From assembly GCA_020441605.1 (NCBI GenBank), contig JAGRLX010000017.1, positions 1 through 41,294 of the forward strand: a DNA stretch of 41,294 bases. Direction: 5' to 3'. The position numbers and the translations under genes were made by a program. Below, piece after piece: positions 40,836-41,294 of the stretch. This DNA is from Alphaproteobacteria bacterium (GTDB lineage Bacteria > Pseudomonadota > Alphaproteobacteria > Rhizobiales > Aestuariivirgaceae). The first letter of the stretch is position 1; every line of letters starts with the position of its first letter. The notes below the pieces were generated by a model that worked only from the letters and a program-made list of their open reading frames with translations, made no database searches and was not told where the DNA came from.

Positions 40836-41294
40836 TCAGCGGCCGTCCCGCCGGGCCATGAAGGCCAGGCGCTCGAATAGCATGACGTCCTGCTCGTTCT
40901 TCAACAGCGCGCCGTGAAGTGGGGGAATGATCTTGCGCGGATCACGCTCGCTGAGGGTTTCGGGCGTGACGTCTTCGCTGAGCAGCAGTTTCAGCCAGTC
41001 CAGCAATTCGGATGTTGACGGCTTCTTCTTGAGGCCTGGAACTTCGCGGATCTCGAAGAAGATGTTGAGGGCCTCGCTCACCAGGCGCTTCTTGATGCCG
41101 GGAAAATGCACGTCGACGATTGCCTGCATGGTCTCGGCGTCGGGGAACCTGATATAGTGGAAAAAGCAGCGGCGCAGGAAAGCATCCGGCAACTCCTTTT
41201 CATTGTTCGAGGTGATGATCACGATGGGACGGCGGGCGGCACTGATCGTCTCCCCAGTCTCGTAGACATGGAACTCCATGCGGTCGAGTTCCTG
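40836..41294 (-). CDS. MoxR-type AAA ATPase (partial, C-terminal part)
   Basis: The reading frame is open to the window edge (codons Gln-Glu-Leu-Asp-Arg before the first Met in view), so the gene continues to the right. The visible part has the sensor-1 region VIITSNNEKELPDAFLRRC, followed by FFHYIRFPDAETMQAIVD and a helical lid domain, as in MoxR-type ATPases (CbbQ/NorQ/CoxD relatives). Walker A and B lie outside the window. Such ATPases act with VWA proteins; the CoxE-like VWA gene at 26862-28037 on the same strand is a candidate partner. It converges on the secreted-protein gene. Confidence 0.88.
   Translation of the reverse strand, partial: QELDRMEFHVYETGETISAARRPIVIITSNNEKELPDAFLRRCFFHYIRFPDAETMQAIVDVHFPGIKKRLVSEALNIFFEIREVPGLKKKPSTSELLDWLKLLLSEDVTPETLSERDPRKIIPPLHGALLKNEQDVMLFERLAFMARRDGR

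Noticed and set aside
1..41294. tRNA, rRNA, insertion sequence, prophage or integrase traces
   Set aside because: No cloverleaf-forming stretch, transposase or integrase motif, or terminal inverted repeats were seen in any gap.

Overview
The window is GC-rich chromosomal DNA from an alphaproteobacterium; the genus cannot be fixed from the sequence. Pointers are a Tad/TadG-type protein, a YcjX/YcjF pair, an AllA-family protein, a FixK/Fnr-type box and very tight packing: many genes overlap by 1 to 4 bases (ATGA, TGATG) and several convergent pairs meet stop to stop. I see no rRNA, tRNA, insertion sequence, prophage, CRISPR array or long non-coding stretch; no gap between genes exceeds about 200 bases.

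Left arm (1-6439): a GNAT acetyltransferase, a CPA2-type K+/H+ antiporter with a TrkA-N domain, a P1-family (DmpA-like) aminopeptidase coupled to a Crp/Fnr regulator, then a small sulfur-handling set (DUF2892 protein and two YeeE/YedE half-transporters) with a dyad operator between regulator and DUF2892 gene, and kdsD (arabinose-5-phosphate isomerase, Kdo supply).

Surface-glycan island (6491-20762): an ABC flippase; a five-gene co-directional run (Gfo/Idh/MocA oxidoreductase, a divergent NeuB-SAF-cupin fusion, HAD phosphatase, CMP-sugar cytidylyltransferase, methyltransferase); a surface-carbohydrate protein; a nucleotidyltransferase/thymidylate-kinase-like fusion overlapping a second P-loop kinase; a sulfotransferase; a second methyltransferase; a GT4 glycosyltransferase; and a UDP-glucuronate 4-epimerase-like enzyme. 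Together they look able to make a ulosonic-acid-like sugar, activate it with CMP, and build, methylate, sulfate and flip an oligosaccharide. The exact sugar is unknown and this is the best candidate for an undescribed system here.

Middle (20872-26775): a TMADH/DgcA-like flavin oxidoreductase coupled to an MFS transporter, a CelD/BcsL-type GNAT protein, a membrane protein of unknown function, and a secreted EF-hand protein rich in Met, Gly and His.

Minus-strand run (26862-32060): SixA-like phosphatase, ycjX, ycjF, an M48 membrane protease and a CoxE-like VWA protein, the last four almost certainly one operon. A MoxR AAA ATPase, the usual partner of such VWA proteins, lies at the right edge about 13 kb away.

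Right arm (32263-41294): a TadG-like VWA protein, a P-loop ATPase with metA (predicted acetyl-CoA specific from Glu111), two tandem FAD amine/amino-acid oxidase-like genes, two secreted proteins of unknown function (one behind a FixK/Fnr-type box), an AllA-family protein, an ankyrin-repeat protein and the partial MoxR gene.
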